From the NCBI GenBank assembly GCA_922989275.2, contig OV277857.1, positions 115,620,231-115,684,230 on the forward strand: a DNA stretch of 64,000 nt, in the 5' to 3' direction. A program made the translations under genes and the position numbers. Below the pieces are notes generated by a model, which was not told where the DNA came from, did no database searches, and saw only the letters and a program-made list of their open reading frames with translations. The stretch's first letter is position 1. Every line of letters begins with the position of its first letter. This stretch comes from Gari tellinella (lineage: Eukaryota > Mollusca > Bivalvia > Cardiida > Psammobiidae). Shown here in pieces: positions 10,579 through 22,016 of the stretch.

Positions 10579-11050
10579 TAGAATTAGAGATTTGAAATTA
10601 AGAGTGCTTGTTTTGAAAGACTGGAAAAAATAATAATTAAAAAAAAAAATAAAAAAAATATTGCATTTGCATTTGTCAGTACATGCACATGTATATTGTC
10701 ATTCATTTCAGGCAAAGAGTGACTGTATGGCGGAATCGCTATGATAATCACCAAAGTGATACAGAAAGTTTATGTATTGTTTATAAGAAATAGAGATTTG
10801 AAATAAAGAGTGCTTTGAAAGTTGTTTTGAATTACTGAAAAAAGAATAAAAAGATAAAAGAAAAGAAGAGAGAATAAAAAAAAAATGAATGAATTAAATA
10901 AAAAAAAGATAGAAAGAAAGACACAAAATAATAATAATAAAAAAAATTAACAAAGAAATTTTGCATTTGCATTTGTCTGTACATGTACATGTAGATTGTA
11001 ATTCATTTTAGGCAAAGAGTGACAGTATGGCGGATTCGCTTTGATAATCA
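10579..11050 (+). repeat. Imperfect tandem duplication of about 0.2-0.28 kb
   Basis: Unit 1 (from about 10586) and unit 2 (from about 10788) share AGAGATTTGAAATAAAGAGTGC-like starts, an A-rich middle, and ends with GCATTTGCATTTGTCAGTAC, AGGCAAAGAGTGACTGTATG and GCGGATTCGCT. The second unit has an expanded A/GA-rich tract. Confidence 0.7.
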
Positions 11051-11073
11051 GCACTTGTATGTATAGTTTATTA

Positions 11074-11360
11074 GTCCGGCATCGGACGTCAGTTTGGTGG
11101 CATCGCTTGACAAGTGTATGTAATGCTTATCAGTCCGGCATCGGATGTCAGTTTGGCGGCATCGCCTTGACAAGGTTATACTTATGTCCGGCATCGGACG
11201 TCAGTTTGGCGGCATCGCCTTGACAAGTTTATATTATGCTTATGTCCGGCATCGGATGTCAGTTTGGCGGCATCGCCTTGATTGGAGACTATCAATGTTT
11301 GTTATGCTTATCAGTTCGGCATCGGACGTCAATGTGGCGGCATCGCCTTTGAATAGCAAA
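11074..11360 (+). repeat. Five-unit minisatellite (53-70 bp units)
   Basis: Five units start at 11074, 11133, 11186, 11244 and 11314. Each begins GTCCGGCATCGGACGTCAGT and continues TTGGCGGCATCGCCTTGAC; the spacer (TTATATTATGCTTATCA-like) varies in length. GGCATCGG and GGCGGCATCGCC are locally palindromic. The 60- and 84-codon open frames over it are repeat artefacts. Confidence 0.88.
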
Positions 11361-11399
11361 GCTTTGATTTTGATTTTAATTGATGAAAAAATGTTTTAG

Positions 11400-12178
11400 C
11401 GTGTTAGTTAATATGGGTAGGATACGCGATCACCTCATTTGAGAGTCCCTCGAAGTATACTTTATTGTAGGTATTCGAAAGTTGCGGTGGTTTAGTGCAG
11501 AGTAGAAGTAGTGCAGTTACGAGATTTCTGCATTGAATTTATCCTGCATTAAATTGTTAAATTGTTTTCATAGATCACCAATCTAGCTTAATGATATGAC
11601 GCATAAAGGGACTTTACACTGAAAACTACCATTCAGCCTTATTTAGGGTTTTTATACTCTTTTGTTTTTAGAGTGGCATAAAGACGAGATTGGGATGTTG
11701 CCTGGTGTCTTGGTGGGCAGGGCGGACCTACTTTCAGAGTGCTTGTTGTCTTCAGGGGTTTCAAAGTATGAGTATCGTTTCAATAGTTCGAAAAAGTGGA
11801 TTAAAGTAGTGGCTTTGGTAGCAGTGCTGTTTTGTCTTCCAGGGCATTTCCGGTTGCTCTGTATTTAATGTCAAGGGAATGTTAGTTAAGAAACTGTTTG
11901 AAAGGATATTATTCCAGTAGATGAGCTATCAATTATGTATGATCCTTTCTTTGAAACGATAAATTGAAAAAGTCAAAATTTTGCCAGTCTTCTAGGTTTT
12001 TTCGGCTTTCTGCGTAATTCAGAATTGTTTTGCAGTTTATTGTCAGATTTTATTTACTACATGTATAAGCATAGGGTTCTTAAGCATAGGGAATCATACA
12101 GGTACTAAGCTGTCCAAGTGCTATCTACAAATTACAATGTAATTTATATTCAAGTCTTGTTGTTTTTCATGTGTGAGT
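11400..12178. other. No gene or clear repeat seen
   Basis: Unassigned sequence. A 68-codon frame at 11662-11868 shows no recognisable domain. Confidence 0.4.
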
Positions 12179-12189
12179 GGTGTGTGTTT

Positions 12190-12439
12190 GAAGGGAAAAC
12201 GTTATTCTTTCCCGTTTAAACGCAATCGAAACGCAAACGCATTGTAAAAAAATGTAGAAAATGACAACTTTTTGACAAATCTGACTATTTTTTGTTATAC
12301 GAGAGAGAGGAAAACAGCTTGGAGCCTGATCAGACGCCGGGTTACCCGGCGTCTGATCTGGCTCCAAACTGTTTGTTTGGGAAATAATAGTTTTAGCTTA
12401 AACGCGTGTATTAGGAAATAATAACGTTTTCTCCACTGT
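12190..12439 (+). mobile_element. MITE family A, copy 2
   Basis: GGGAAAACGTTATTCTTTCC, GTTTAAACGCAATCGAAACG, the hairpin GGAGCCTGATCAGACGCCGG / CCGGCGTCTGATCTGGCTCC (about 12319-12368) and the right end ACGTTTTCTCCACTGTA are all present. The left terminal tip is degraded. A second, poorer A-type copy starting TACAGCGGAGACGACATTAT follows directly at about 12440-12600. Confidence 0.78.
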
Positions 12440-13194
12440 ATATACAGCGGAGACGACATTATTTCCCGTCACAACGAAACTAAACTAAATGCAGACGTAA
12501 TGCAACAGAATGTATAAAATGACAACTGTTTGTTTTAAAATTATTAGTTTTAATTGTTAACCGATTGGCAAACAGTTTTGAGCTGATCTATAACATACAT
12601 GCATACTAATAAACTGGCAATTAATTTTAGAATTTACTGCAAACATAATGTAAATATAAAAAATGAACTGAAATTTTCGGCGCGATTCATGGAATTTGCC
12701 GATTATTTTCTGTCGTTTTTTTTTTCGTTTAAACGTCCAACAAAATCAGTGCAGTGAATGCCGATTTCCGTACGCTCATCGACTGCCATTCTGCACTGTC
12801 TGCCAACTATCACCTCTATTGTTGATATACGCCTGTCCTGCTGTAGCATAATCGGACAATCTGACAATGAACTGAATCATTATACACTACTGATTAAATT
12901 GTTCGACAATCCTCATTTATTATTGGACCGATACGGGCTATCGGTAAGGATGTTTGACTCTTGGGGCTATATATGTCGAAGGTGATATAGCTCAACTTGT
13001 TTGTACAGTAAAGACGTTATTTTGTACAATTAAACCAGTTTGTGTTAAAACTGTTATTTCCTTTGCAAACAGTTCGGAGCAGATGAATTTCCAGTAACCC
13101 TGCATCTGATTATACTTGAAACTGTTAGCCACTCAGGTTAAAAATAGATCGTAAGACTTTTGAAATATCGGTCGTTTTCTGCATCTAATTACAC

Positions 13195-13262
13195 TTCGGT
13201 GGTAACACGTTGGACTACGGTACCAGGGGTCGTGAGTTCGATCCCCCGCTGGACCAGCAGTC
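13195..13262 (+). repeat. tRNA-like segment, possible SINE head
   Basis: Resembles a tRNA pol III promoter region: an A-box-like GGTGGTAACACGTTGGAC, an anticodon-arm-like GGACTACGGTACC, and a B-box-like GTGAGTTCGATCCC near 13236. The acceptor stem does not pair convincingly, so I do not call a functional tRNA. A ~55-bp tail (GTCTGACTAGGGGATTG...) may be SINE body. Confidence 0.45.
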
Positions 13263-13309
13263 TGACTAGGGGATTGTTTCTGCCATTGCCTTTAATGAGG
13301 TGCAATAAG

Positions 13310-13384
13310 ATTTACAAACAGTTTGCATCCTGATCCGATTCCACGTTATTCGGCGTCTGATCACATTGCAAAACTGTTTGACAC
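13310..13384. repeat. Isolated hairpin core
   Basis: CAAACAGTTTGCATCCTGAT...GGCGTCTGATC...CAAAACTGTTTG, an eroded copy of the shared MITE core, sits directly before a family B element and has no identifiable MITE ends. Confidence 0.5.
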
Positions 13385-13426
13385 TTGTATTGAATGTTTT
13401 TCAGTGAAAACAAGTTGATTACAATT

Positions 13427-13656
13427 TTAACTCATTACATTATCCCCTGAAACTTCCAATGGACAATTCAAGTTTGCAATAAAGACTGGTCCATTTTAGA
13501 CTATTTACGGTTATTGTTTTGCAATAAATTGCAAAATGACAAACAGTGAAGCCCTCTGATCAGGGACTTCGCTGTTTGCATAGGTCACGTGTACTCTTCA
13601 CAGTAACACATTTTGTAAAGGACGCATATATGCGTCACAGGGGCTCAATGAGTTAC
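13427..13656 (-). mobile_element. TTAA MITE family B, copy 2 (short core)
   Basis: TTAACTCATTACATTATCCCC at the left, ACGCATATATGCGTCACAGG near the right, and the GACAAACAGTGAAG...CTCTGATCAGGGACTTC core with one arm partly deleted. It lies in opposite orientation to copies 1 and 3. Confidence 0.65.
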
Positions 13657-13713
13657 ATGTAAGAAATGAATGTAAATGAGAGATTTAAGCAAACGATATT
13701 TAACTTTGAAGGG

Positions 13714-13942
13714 GTTCATCCCTTTACTGCCATGGCGGGGTAAGCTTAATAAACAAGTGTTATCTGGTTTTATTTCCCCAATATAAACTTAAGGAAAATT
13801 TATTAAAGATTATATCGAAATACATGTCAAACAGCTTGAATCCTGGTCAGACGCCGCGTTACACGGCGTCTGACCAGCATTCACACTGTTTGCCAAAAGT
13901 CATTGCAAGCGGGGTAGGGCAGTGAAGGTGTTGCGATGCAGG
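13714..13942 (-). mobile_element. TTAA-type MITE family J, copy 1
   Basis: Contains TTTACTGCCATGGCGGGG at the left and GGGGTAGGGCAGTGAAGG at the right, as in J copies at 28106 and 32528. Core hairpin: CCTGGTCAGACGCCGCGTTA / ACGGCGTCTGACCAG at 13839-13877. One matched substitution (CTGGTCAG / CTGACCAG) differs from the usual CTGATCAG in both arms. Confidence 0.6.
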
Positions 13943-14620
13943 GTGTTTTAACTGTTAAAGATAGTGTTAACGTGGGGAAAATAAACAGCGGCATTCATGG
14001 TACACTAGAGACCAGGGTCTTGTCACACAGAATGAGAACAAGCATTAAGCCAGTCTTTTATACTTTTCCACAGAGACCTTTAGGTATCGATTGATTTCCA
14101 GTAACGATGGAAACGATTCACACAATGGATCTCTTTGTCACTTTTCGAGCGACAGTTATTTGATTACCCATTTCCCTTTTGAGAACCCGGACTTCCCTGT
14201 AAATATATGTTATTCGTGTGACAAATATAAAAACAGGTCATTTTTGTCTCACTCACTAGGTGAAAGTGTTTTTTAAAACTGAAATCCTCAGCTTGTCTTG
14301 ACGCGTTGGCGAACGAATCTTGTTTGTGGCATTTTTTAGTACAAACTGTAAAGAAAACTTTTAGAAATTAAGCTCTGATCAAGTCATAAATCAGTCTGCT
14401 ACAAAACGTCTTTGAAATATTTAAAAATCTGTTTTAGAATCGTTTGTATTTCTGTGGTATGACCTAGACCAAAATTAACGCAAAGCCCGATGCAATTAAA
14501 TTTAGTAGCGGAAAATCATTTGTCTATGTAGTTTGACGATTTTGAACTCGATTAAACATTGCGAAACTCAATGTATAATATAGAGCAACGCCGTTTGAAA
14601 ATGCAAGTCTTGTTGCTTAT

Positions 14621-14998
14621 GCAGAGTAGAAGACGTTATTCTTTTCCAATAATCTGACCAGGCTGCTTTCCACTCGGATAAAAATAAATCGTGCGACTTT
14701 TAAAAAAAGCCACATATTTCTACATTTTAATACAGCGCGTTTGCGTTTTGATTCGTTTAACTCTTTCATGATCAAATTTATCGTGCTATTTTTACCCCAT
14801 CAACGCCATATTGTCGTCTTGTTCAATATTATTGCCTGCAATAACTTTTAAAGTTAGATTTAAGGCAGTAAAACTAACGTAATTTCAAAACAATGACAAA
14901 CAATGATACATGGCGTCTGATCAGGATACAAACTGTATGCAAATGCGTCATTGAGAGGCAAAGGGTCAAACGAGAAAAAATAACGTCACCTCATCTTT
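14621..14998 (-). mobile_element. MITE family A interrupted by a TTAA element
   Basis: Family A motifs in reverse orientation (ACATTTTAATACAGCGCGTT, GCGTTTTGATTCGTTTAA) stop at the TTAA of an inserted family C element (14757-14970) and resume as ACGAGAAAAAATAACGTC on the other side. The ends are eroded; an A-type hairpin remnant appears at about 14655-14690. Confidence 0.6.
14757..14970 (-). mobile_element. TTAA MITE family C, copy 1, nested in family A
   Basis: Starts TTAACTCTTTCATGATCAAA and ends GTCATTGAGAGGCAAAGGG followed by TCAA, a one-base change from TTAA. It contains the ACGCCATATTGTCGTC block and a half core GGCGTCTGATCAGGATAC. The insertion point is the GTTTAAACG motif of family A. 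Confidence 0.65.
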
Positions 14999-14999
14999 A

Positions 15000-15560
15000 G
15001 CAGGTTCAGGAATAATGTTTGGATAATGAATAGATATTTTTGCTGAGTCAGCATAAATCGCTTTGGGGTTTAAACTAACAGTACCGACCTACCTACATTG
15101 TATATGGTCAAAACCTGATAACTTGAACTAGTTTAAGTTGAGCCTAATTTTGTTTCAAAGTAATTAAAGTTTGGACTTAGCAATATGGGTATGGTTGACT
15201 AAGCCAGTTATCCATGTATTATGATTGTCTTTTGTTTTTGATAATAATAAATACAGTTATTATGAGAATAATAATAATTATAATTATAGTCATAATGATA
15301 ACAGCAATAATAATACACATTCTAGATTAGAAAAAAGAACAACATGCTCGTGTATACCTAATACTTATAGGATGTATATGATCTGATATACATTTGTATA
15401 AGGTGTGCTACATGTTCAATTAAAGTATAAGAGTGTATATTCTAAATGTATCTATGGTTTATTATTTTGTTTCAGTTAAATATTTGCTTTTTGGTGTAGC
15501 CTCAATAATCAAACAACTCCAAAGCCATATCAACAGTCTCACTACTTAACCATTTACTCC
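15000..15560. other. Unassigned stretch with AT-rich triplet repeat
   Basis: No gene is seen. About 15238-15330 is an imperfect AAT/ATA/GAT low-complexity tract. About 15080-15200 carries GATAACTTGAACTAGTTTAA-type motifs of a decayed repeat. Confidence 0.4.
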
Positions 15561-15956
15561 TTCTATAAAAAAAACTATTCTGCTTTACTCTTAACCTGTT
15601 TTAAGTAGCTACCCATCTACAAAACTGCTCAACAAGCTATAGGGTAAAGGGTTAAGCTGATATTTGTCTTTAGCACTTTGAACATTTCGGTCGTAACTTA
15701 ATTACAGTTAAGATAAAACTATATAAAATGTATACACTTTACACATTGTAATATATTAAGATCTTTGTCCATGAATTGTACATTAAATCGAGAAAAAAAC
15801 CCATATACCTTTAAAGGCAACTATACTGTAGATAATGTTTTCCATTCTAAATCCGTTATGAATGAACGCAAGGTTGTATATTTGGAATACATAACCTACT
15901 GAGGGTACAGACTACTTAACACGCAAAAACAGACGCTGAATTAAACACATACATGA

Positions 15957-16215
15957 ACTTTGTGTTCAACTTACATATTTATTTACCACGTTATTACATG
16001 GAAATGTTTGTCTTTTTACTTTTTAGAGTTGTATACGGCATATCTTATGTCTAGTTGCCTTTGAGTGACGGGGTTAAAACAGAAAGAAACACTTTGCAGG
16101 GAAAGAATTAAGTCTAGTTTACACTATTGCAACTTAGCTAAGCAGCGCTATATATTTACTTTGAACTTTGAAATGTGAGCCAGTTTTAGCAAGTTTGAAT
16201 AATTTCAATATGCCT
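15957..16215 (+). repeat. Diverged duplicated segments (pairs at 16588 and 18296)
   Basis: 15957-16060 (ACTTTGTGTTCAACTTACAT, GAGTTGTATACGGCATATCT) is similar to 16588-16700. 16080-16215 (GGGAAAGAATTAAGTC, ACTTTGAACTTTGAAATGTG, TTAGCAAGTTTGA) is similar to 18296-18431. The block is a dispersed repeat of unknown type. Confidence 0.6.
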
Positions 16216-16636
16216 TTTATATAAATCAAAGACTGTGTTTTATTTGCAATTAATCGAATTTGAATTTCTTTTGCAAATATATAACACATTTGTGTCTCAT
16301 TAATTTTTTCAAACAATACATGCACCGGGTCTTAGTCTCTTAAAAACTCAGTATTTCAAGATTTAACGCATCGTTTCCTTAATGTAGTAAGTCTGATATT
16401 GTAAATTGTCTTAGTCGTGGCGATCATGCAATTAATATGACTAGAATCCATCAATATAATTTCAAAAACCTGTCATGTTCTACATTTAATTGCTTTGTGT
16501 TTGCGTTACGTTTACGCTTAAACGGGTAAAAATAACATTTTTCTCAAATGTATGATTACATGTATTAAGATGTGTATTACAAACATGTAACTTTGTGTTC
16601 ACATTACAGATGTATTTACCATGATGTTATATAGAA

Positions 16637-17017
16637 ATGTTTATCTTTTTACTTTTAAGAGATGTATACGGCATGTACGTATGTCTTGTTGCTTTTGAAG
16701 GTAAATTGAGTAATGCCAATGGTTATTGTGTTCTACAATGTAATGAACAATTGACGGACAAAGAAGCTAAATTAGTTAAAATTACACAATGTAGGGCGTG
16801 TTACGGTACTTTAGTTGTACATGATGTAGACGAAATGTCCAGACATTTCCAGTATCTTAATGCAATTATTTGCGCTTGTCTTAAGGAAACCGTCATTACC
16901 GCAAGTTGTTTACTATTAAATACTTTTTTTACCCAACAAAATATGTTCCTTTGTCAATTCAACGTCATCAACGTTGGTACACATTTGGAGCGATTTGAGA
17001 AATTGACGTCATTTTAA
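16637..17017 (+). CDS. 126-codon open frame, unknown
   Basis: The longest frame in this part of the window. The predicted product is moderately Cys-rich (TQCRACYGTLVVHDVDEM; ICACLKETVITASC; MFLCQFN) and starts with a hydrophobic stretch that could act as a signal or membrane segment (MFIFLLLRDVYGMYVCLV). The first 20 codons lie inside a dispersed duplication shared with 15957-16060, which argues against an original host start. No domain is recognised, and it could be a random frame or one exon. Confidence 0.22.
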   Translation: MFIFLLLRDVYGMYVCLVAFEGKLSNANGYCVLQCNEQLTDKEAKLVKITQCRACYGTLVVHDVDEMSRHFQYLNAIICACLKETVITASCLLLNTFFTQQNMFLCQFNVINVGTHLERFEKLTSF

Positions 17018-17517
17018 TAGATATTACGTAATTCATGCAATTAATTCAAAATATTTAGACATGTAATCTATGACATACATATATATTATAATATGACTGT
17101 TTGTCGCTTGAAACGACAGCGTGTTTATGAAGCAATTTAAGTTTAAAGATAATCAAGGTTTCTGCTACATGAAGTTGAAATGTGTAATTTGTTTAATTAT
17201 TTAAAGTGCATTTGAAAATACCTATAAATATAATGAGTCCAATCTACTGCGCCATTCGTAGTTGTAGTCCGCTAGAAATGTGCAATTTGAGAACAACCTT
17301 CCACCAAATGAAGTTTGCGGTGTAGTTAGTATTTTTTTGAAGATATAAATTACAATTAGGCCAACAACTATGTTCATTGTAGTAATATGCAATTGGAACG
17401 AGAGAATTACAATAAACAGTTTGCCTTTGAAACAGTTTTAGTAAAATGTATTTATTATGATAAAAAAACCAACAAACCAAAACGCAATTCTTTCAAAAAA
17501 TATGCATTGTTGCTAAA
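17018..17517. other. No gene or clear repeat seen
   Basis: AT-rich sequence with no recognisable feature. Confidence 0.4.
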
Positions 17518-17768
17518 TTAACCCTTTGATCCCTAGTCCCGCATATAGGCGTGCTTTTCAAACAGTATACATGTGAATAGTACACCTGTCCTATGCAAAC
17601 AGTGAATACCCTGATCAGAGGGCTCCGAAAGGAGCCCTCTGATCAGGGTCTTCACTGTTTGTCACAAAGCCAAACATTGACAAAAACAACCCTTAAAAGT
17701 CAGAAATGGACTAGACTAAAATGGAAACTGGAGTTGTCCATTTAAAGTTTTAGGGAGGAAAGAGTTAA
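17518..17768 (+). mobile_element. TTAA MITE family B, copy 3 (best preserved)
   Basis: TTAA at both ends (17518-17521 and 17765-17768). The hairpin at about 17597-17661 pairs over more than 25 bp: CAAACAGTGAATACCC, TGATCAGAGGGCTCC, loop GAAA, GGAGCCCTCTGATCA, GGGTCTTCACTGTTTG. The ends TTAACCCTTTGATCCCTAGT and GGGAGGAAAGAGTTAA form short inverted repeats. Confidence 0.85.
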
Positions 17769-17969
17769 TCATGTCAATTGTAAATAGTTCGGAACCTGAT
17801 AATACATCGAATATCTCATCTATCAGATTTTAAATAAATCATCAATATTTTCATGAATATTTCATATTAACCATAATCATGCTGAATTGTCGTCTCCTTA
17901 AAATATGTCGTCTGCGAAAGAAGTGATACCATTATTGTTAACTATTTTTTAAACATGAGAAAATATTAA

Positions 17970-18190
17970 TGTAAGTAGCAAACAGCTTGGGATAAAGAAC
18001 AGGCCGCGTTACGCGGCGTCTGACATGGATCCAAGCTGTTTTCGAATGTTAGCAAGTCGGGATTAGCTAGATGAAGGTTAAACAACTCACATTCATTTAT
18101 TTAATTGCCAATGGTGCCAAAATGCAATTTTTCATACAGTTTGGTTCCTGATTAGACGCAACGTAACGCGGGAGTCAGGATCAAAACTTG
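17970..18190. mobile_element. Eroded MITE with shared hairpin core
   Basis: Core GGCCGCGTTACGCGGCGTCTG with AGCAAACAGCTTGG and CCAAGCTGTT flanks (about 17976-18043). A second half core follows at about 18137-18185 (CCTGATTAGACGCAACG). Terminal repeats are not recognised. Confidence 0.5.
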
Positions 18191-18539
18191 TCGATTATTG
18201 CATTGATTTCGTTAAGATAAAACCTAAATCTGACTTTAAAAATCACTGCAAACGGCACCACTAAAATGAGAACGATACTTTGAGGACGAGGTTAAAACAG
18301 ACAATTAAATTTAAAAGGGAAAGCATTAAGTCGATTTTACACTGAAACTAAGCGCAGCTGAGCTACATACTAACTTTGAACTTTGAAATGTGAGTCGATC
18401 TTAGCAAGTTTGAGTAATTGCGATATGACTTATATTAGACATGGACTGTACCACAATAGTTAACAATGTCTCCAAAACGTTGTATTGACATTGAACTGCA
18501 TTTTTTGTTATAGACAACGCTGTTGATATGTTCATACAA

Positions 18540-19510
18540 AACATGTTAAAAGGACAGGCGAAACCCCGCCATCCCAAGATGTACTCACACGCCAAATCAG
18601 GCATCCTGAGTTGATGGGTATGTCAATTATTCAAAATACTTCTTTTTAATATATTTCTAATTGGAATCAACAGGCAAACAAGAGTGACCCGAATATGGTG
18701 CTCGGCACTCCGCAATCATAGAATGTACTTTCCCACCATTTATTTTCCCTACATGTAGCTCATGTATTATAGGAAAAAATATACAGACAACAGTTGTCTT
18801 AAGGTCAACGGGTTCGATAAAGGAAACAGTGACCTGAATATGGTACACGACATTGCAGTATCCAAGGAGTTGGTAGCCCTTAGTTGTGGCTTAGATATTA
18901 TAGTCGTGACAATATTTTTAAAATCCAGCTAAATGCACAGGCCAAGAGCATCGCTATTTCGAAAATGATATGTGGTAAACCGCGATTGAAAGATGTATCC
19001 ACTCACTAAATTTGGCATTTCTAGCAGATAGTCTAAATGACGTCAAAGGTCAAAGTCAAGCTCACATAGACCTGAAAATGTAACGCGACACTCTAACATA
19101 CAAAAATGTGCTCACATACTAAGAATGCAAAATCTTTCTATAATTGAATTCAAAGGTCAAGGTCAATCGCAATGTTATAGGGTACGAGGTAACCCACTGT
19201 CCCGTATGTACTCATACTTATTGTGATAACCCTAGTTGATGTGGTATAGTATCTGTATTCTAGACAAGATTTCTCATAGTTTAGGTCAATAACACAATGA
19301 CCTGAAAATGAAAGTTAATACTCAGCAATCATATCAAGATCAACTTTGTTATCTCTAGCTTATATGGTACAGTAAATATGATCTGGACAAGCAATTTAAA
19401 TAACTGAGGTCAACGGTGGAAATGGTAATCAGAGGCGACACTCCGAAACCCCAAGACGTACTCCTACATACATATTGCTTTCTCTAGCTGGACAATAGAT
19501 ATACGTACAC
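18540..19510. repeat. Decayed tandem repeat, period about 120 bp
   Basis: AGGTCAA-type motifs recur at about 18803, 19033, 19152, 19284 and 19404, each followed after some 20-40 bp by GTGACCTGAAAATG-like or CGACACTC-like motifs, then CTCACATAC and CTAGCTGAT-type motifs. The spacing is near 120 bp or twice that. Units are too diverged for exact boundaries. Confidence 0.5.
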
Positions 19511-20165
19511 TCTCACACGAGGACGGACGGGTACCAAACGCACAGTTCAATCACTGTATGCCTCCAATACCATGTAATCGTTATACGAATTTCATGTGGA
19601 GCATCTGTTAGGATATATACTCTGTCATGGCTCCGCATATGGAGGATCATATAAAATAAAACCCCAATAACTCGAAATAGCTTCACTTGAACGTACATAC
19701 ATTTATTGAATTTCAATAACTCCAGCCTGCTTAATCCCGATTTATCTGTACTATGGAGTAAGGATACCTGTATATGCGACCTGATCGCGAACGAGATATC
19801 GAGGTTTTACTGCAGTTTATGGCCCCCAAGACAGGCTTTCACCTAAGATGTCGTCAACTAGGTCCTCGATAAATAAGATTCACGATTCTCCAACGTATAA
19901 TTACCCGTAACAAACAAACAAAATTTATTCTGATTAAGTGGAGGCCCTGATGGGTTTATGGAGAACAGAAATGATTAAATAAATTACAACAGCGACACTG
20001 CAATGCCACTCATTCGTCGTGAGAATTATTGCCATGGCAACAGATTGTCAATCGATTTCTGAACACCTCTGTGGACGATAAGAATACAGTTGGATAGATT
20101 TCAGTCTTTCCTAAAAACGCGCTTTTGCCTAAAAAATTATATCATTTGCAATCAGCACTGAAACT
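19511..20165. other. Unassigned stretch
   Basis: No gene is seen. A motif set near 19733-19820 (CGAACGAGATATCGAGG) resembles the ends of a palindromic repeat seen again around 55938-56130. Confidence 0.35.
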
Positions 20166-20169
20166 GGTC

Positions 20170-20455
20170 AGACGTCAACATTTTATAACTCGTGTCATTT
20201 TCTTTACACCATTCAAATCCTTATGCATTTAGTTTTGTTTATGCCGTCCATTATCTTATCCTGAGTACAAATTTTATTTACAAACAGTTTTGATCCTGAC
20301 CAGACGCCGCGTCACGCGGCGTCTGATCAGGATCAAAGCTGTTTGGTGTTCATTACGACATTTCTTTATAATTGACATAAAACCTAAACTTGAGAAATGA
20401 TAGCAAACAAAAATTGTCTAAAAGTGATGACGTCATGACATTGAATAGGCTCAGC
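20170..20455 (-). mobile_element. MITE with well-kept shared core, J-like
   Basis: Hairpin at 20279-20345: CAAACAGTTTTGATCCTGA, CCAGACGCCGCGTCACGCGG, CGTCTGATCAGGATCAAAG, CTGTTTG. The downstream block TTGAGAAATGATAGCAAAC and GATGACGTCATGACA matches family J in reverse orientation. Confidence 0.6.
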
Positions 20456-21172
20456 GAGATTAAATAAATAGACATAGGCTACTGTATCACGAAGCCCCAT
20501 AACGAATAAATTGGCAAATTTTACTTGGAAGAGCATACATTGACGATCTGAGACCACAATTTGCCAAATAGTCGAGGTCCACCTACTATTAATTCATTGA
20601 CCCACGGGCTTTTAAAATGTCTTTTAATTTAAGTCTATTCAAAATTTGACTGTGTTAGGGTTGCTCTTTATTTAAATAAGTTGACAAATGATATACAATG
20701 AAGAACCTGAACAGAAGTTCATCGTCAAAGTATAAACTGTTTCTTAGGCATGTGTACTATTAATCAAGTAAACTGTCTGCAAAGGGTGTATTTATGCGTC
20801 ACCAGGGTCCACTAAGCTCAGCGGGTATTCTTTGAGGCACCATTGAAGCATTTAAAGATATGCTTCGGTAGGAGTTTTCAGTTTTGCTTTTTGCTCCTTA
20901 AAATGCTTTAAACAGTTTTGAATCAGAACAGATGCCACACTACGCCTAGTATGTTCTGGATCAGCACCTTATACCGGTGTTAGCCAATTCGCACTTTGCA
21001 TGATAAGCGTAACGTTTCGGTTGCACACGGGAATGGATAACGTTTTGCTCACGGTATCTCTTCTATTCCCAGACACATTTGTTCTCGCCTTCTTGTGTTT
21101 ATGACTACGTTAATCTTGTTACCTACCCGCATCTGTCTAGTACAGTGTTTCCTCTCAAAACCTGAGTTTTTT

Positions 21173-21378
21173 TTTAACTCTTTCACTACCAACTTTTATC
21201 GTCTGCTTTAATGCTCTCATCCCTTAAATATCATATGTACTGATAGTGTCATCTGCAATATTTTTCATGTAAGATTCTGGGCTTTTTTGACCAAAGAAGT
21301 ATCGACATGAGTGTAAAACAGTATGGATCCTGATCAAACGCCAATCTGTTTGGCGTCATTGTGAGTGAAAGAGGTAAA
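21173..21378 (-). mobile_element. TTAA MITE family C, copy 2 (core half deleted)
   Basis: TTAACTCTTTCACTACCAAC at the left and TTGTGAGTGAAAGAGGTAAA at the right. The core is reduced to GGATCCTGATCAAACGCC plus GTTTGGCGTC. An internal ATTTTTCATGTAAGATTC block replaces the usual one. Confidence 0.6.
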
Positions 21379-22016
21379 CTAGAATTATCTGAAAACCGGA
21401 AAAGGTCTCGGTCCCAAACACATTGTTTGTTTGCTTACTGACGTCAATGAGGACGTATAAAAAGCTCAACCGACATTTCAATGTTAAATTCCGGACAATA
21501 GTAATGCTGATACCTCCTACAAGATCATTCTGTATTATTATTATTCCGTATTATGCAAACACCATGTTTATGCGACTGACAATTTAAATTATTCTAAATT
21601 GTTACAACACTTCTCTCATCCTTATCCGGAAACATCTATACACCGAACATTTTTTCTCGCCCCGGAAGAGTACGCTTTTCGCAGAGTTGTCTAGTATCTA
21701 TTAAGGGGATATTGGCAAACAGTGAATACGACGTCTCATCAGGGTCTGCACTGTTTGCGATTGCATATGATATGTTCTACTGTAGGAAAAACAACAACAT
21801 TGCAGTTTCCTTAAATCACCCTTTTATACCTATGATAAAATCTTCCAGTAAGCACACAGGGAGAGTTCATTGCAACATCCAGGGTATTAATGGGATACTA
21901 CTTCCCCCAATCACCATCTAGTCGACGCAATGTTCTTTACGGCATGAAAAATGACAGGCTCTTGATAATTTTAATAATTCATTTTGTGATGGCAAACAGT
22001 TTAGAGCCCAATCAGT

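Noticed and set aside
11074..11360. Repeat-spacer pattern like a CRISPR array
   Set aside because: Units are imperfect, spacers vary from each other in length and are partly similar, no cas-like genes, and the DNA is clearly eukaryotic. It is a minisatellite.
13195..13262. Functional tRNA gene
   Set aside because: Acceptor and anticodon stems do not pair well; kept only as a tRNA-like, SINE-like segment.
17597..17661. Hairpins as transcription terminators
   Set aside because: The GC-rich hairpins look like intrinsic terminators but sit inside dispersed MITEs in eukaryotic DNA with no adjoining genes.
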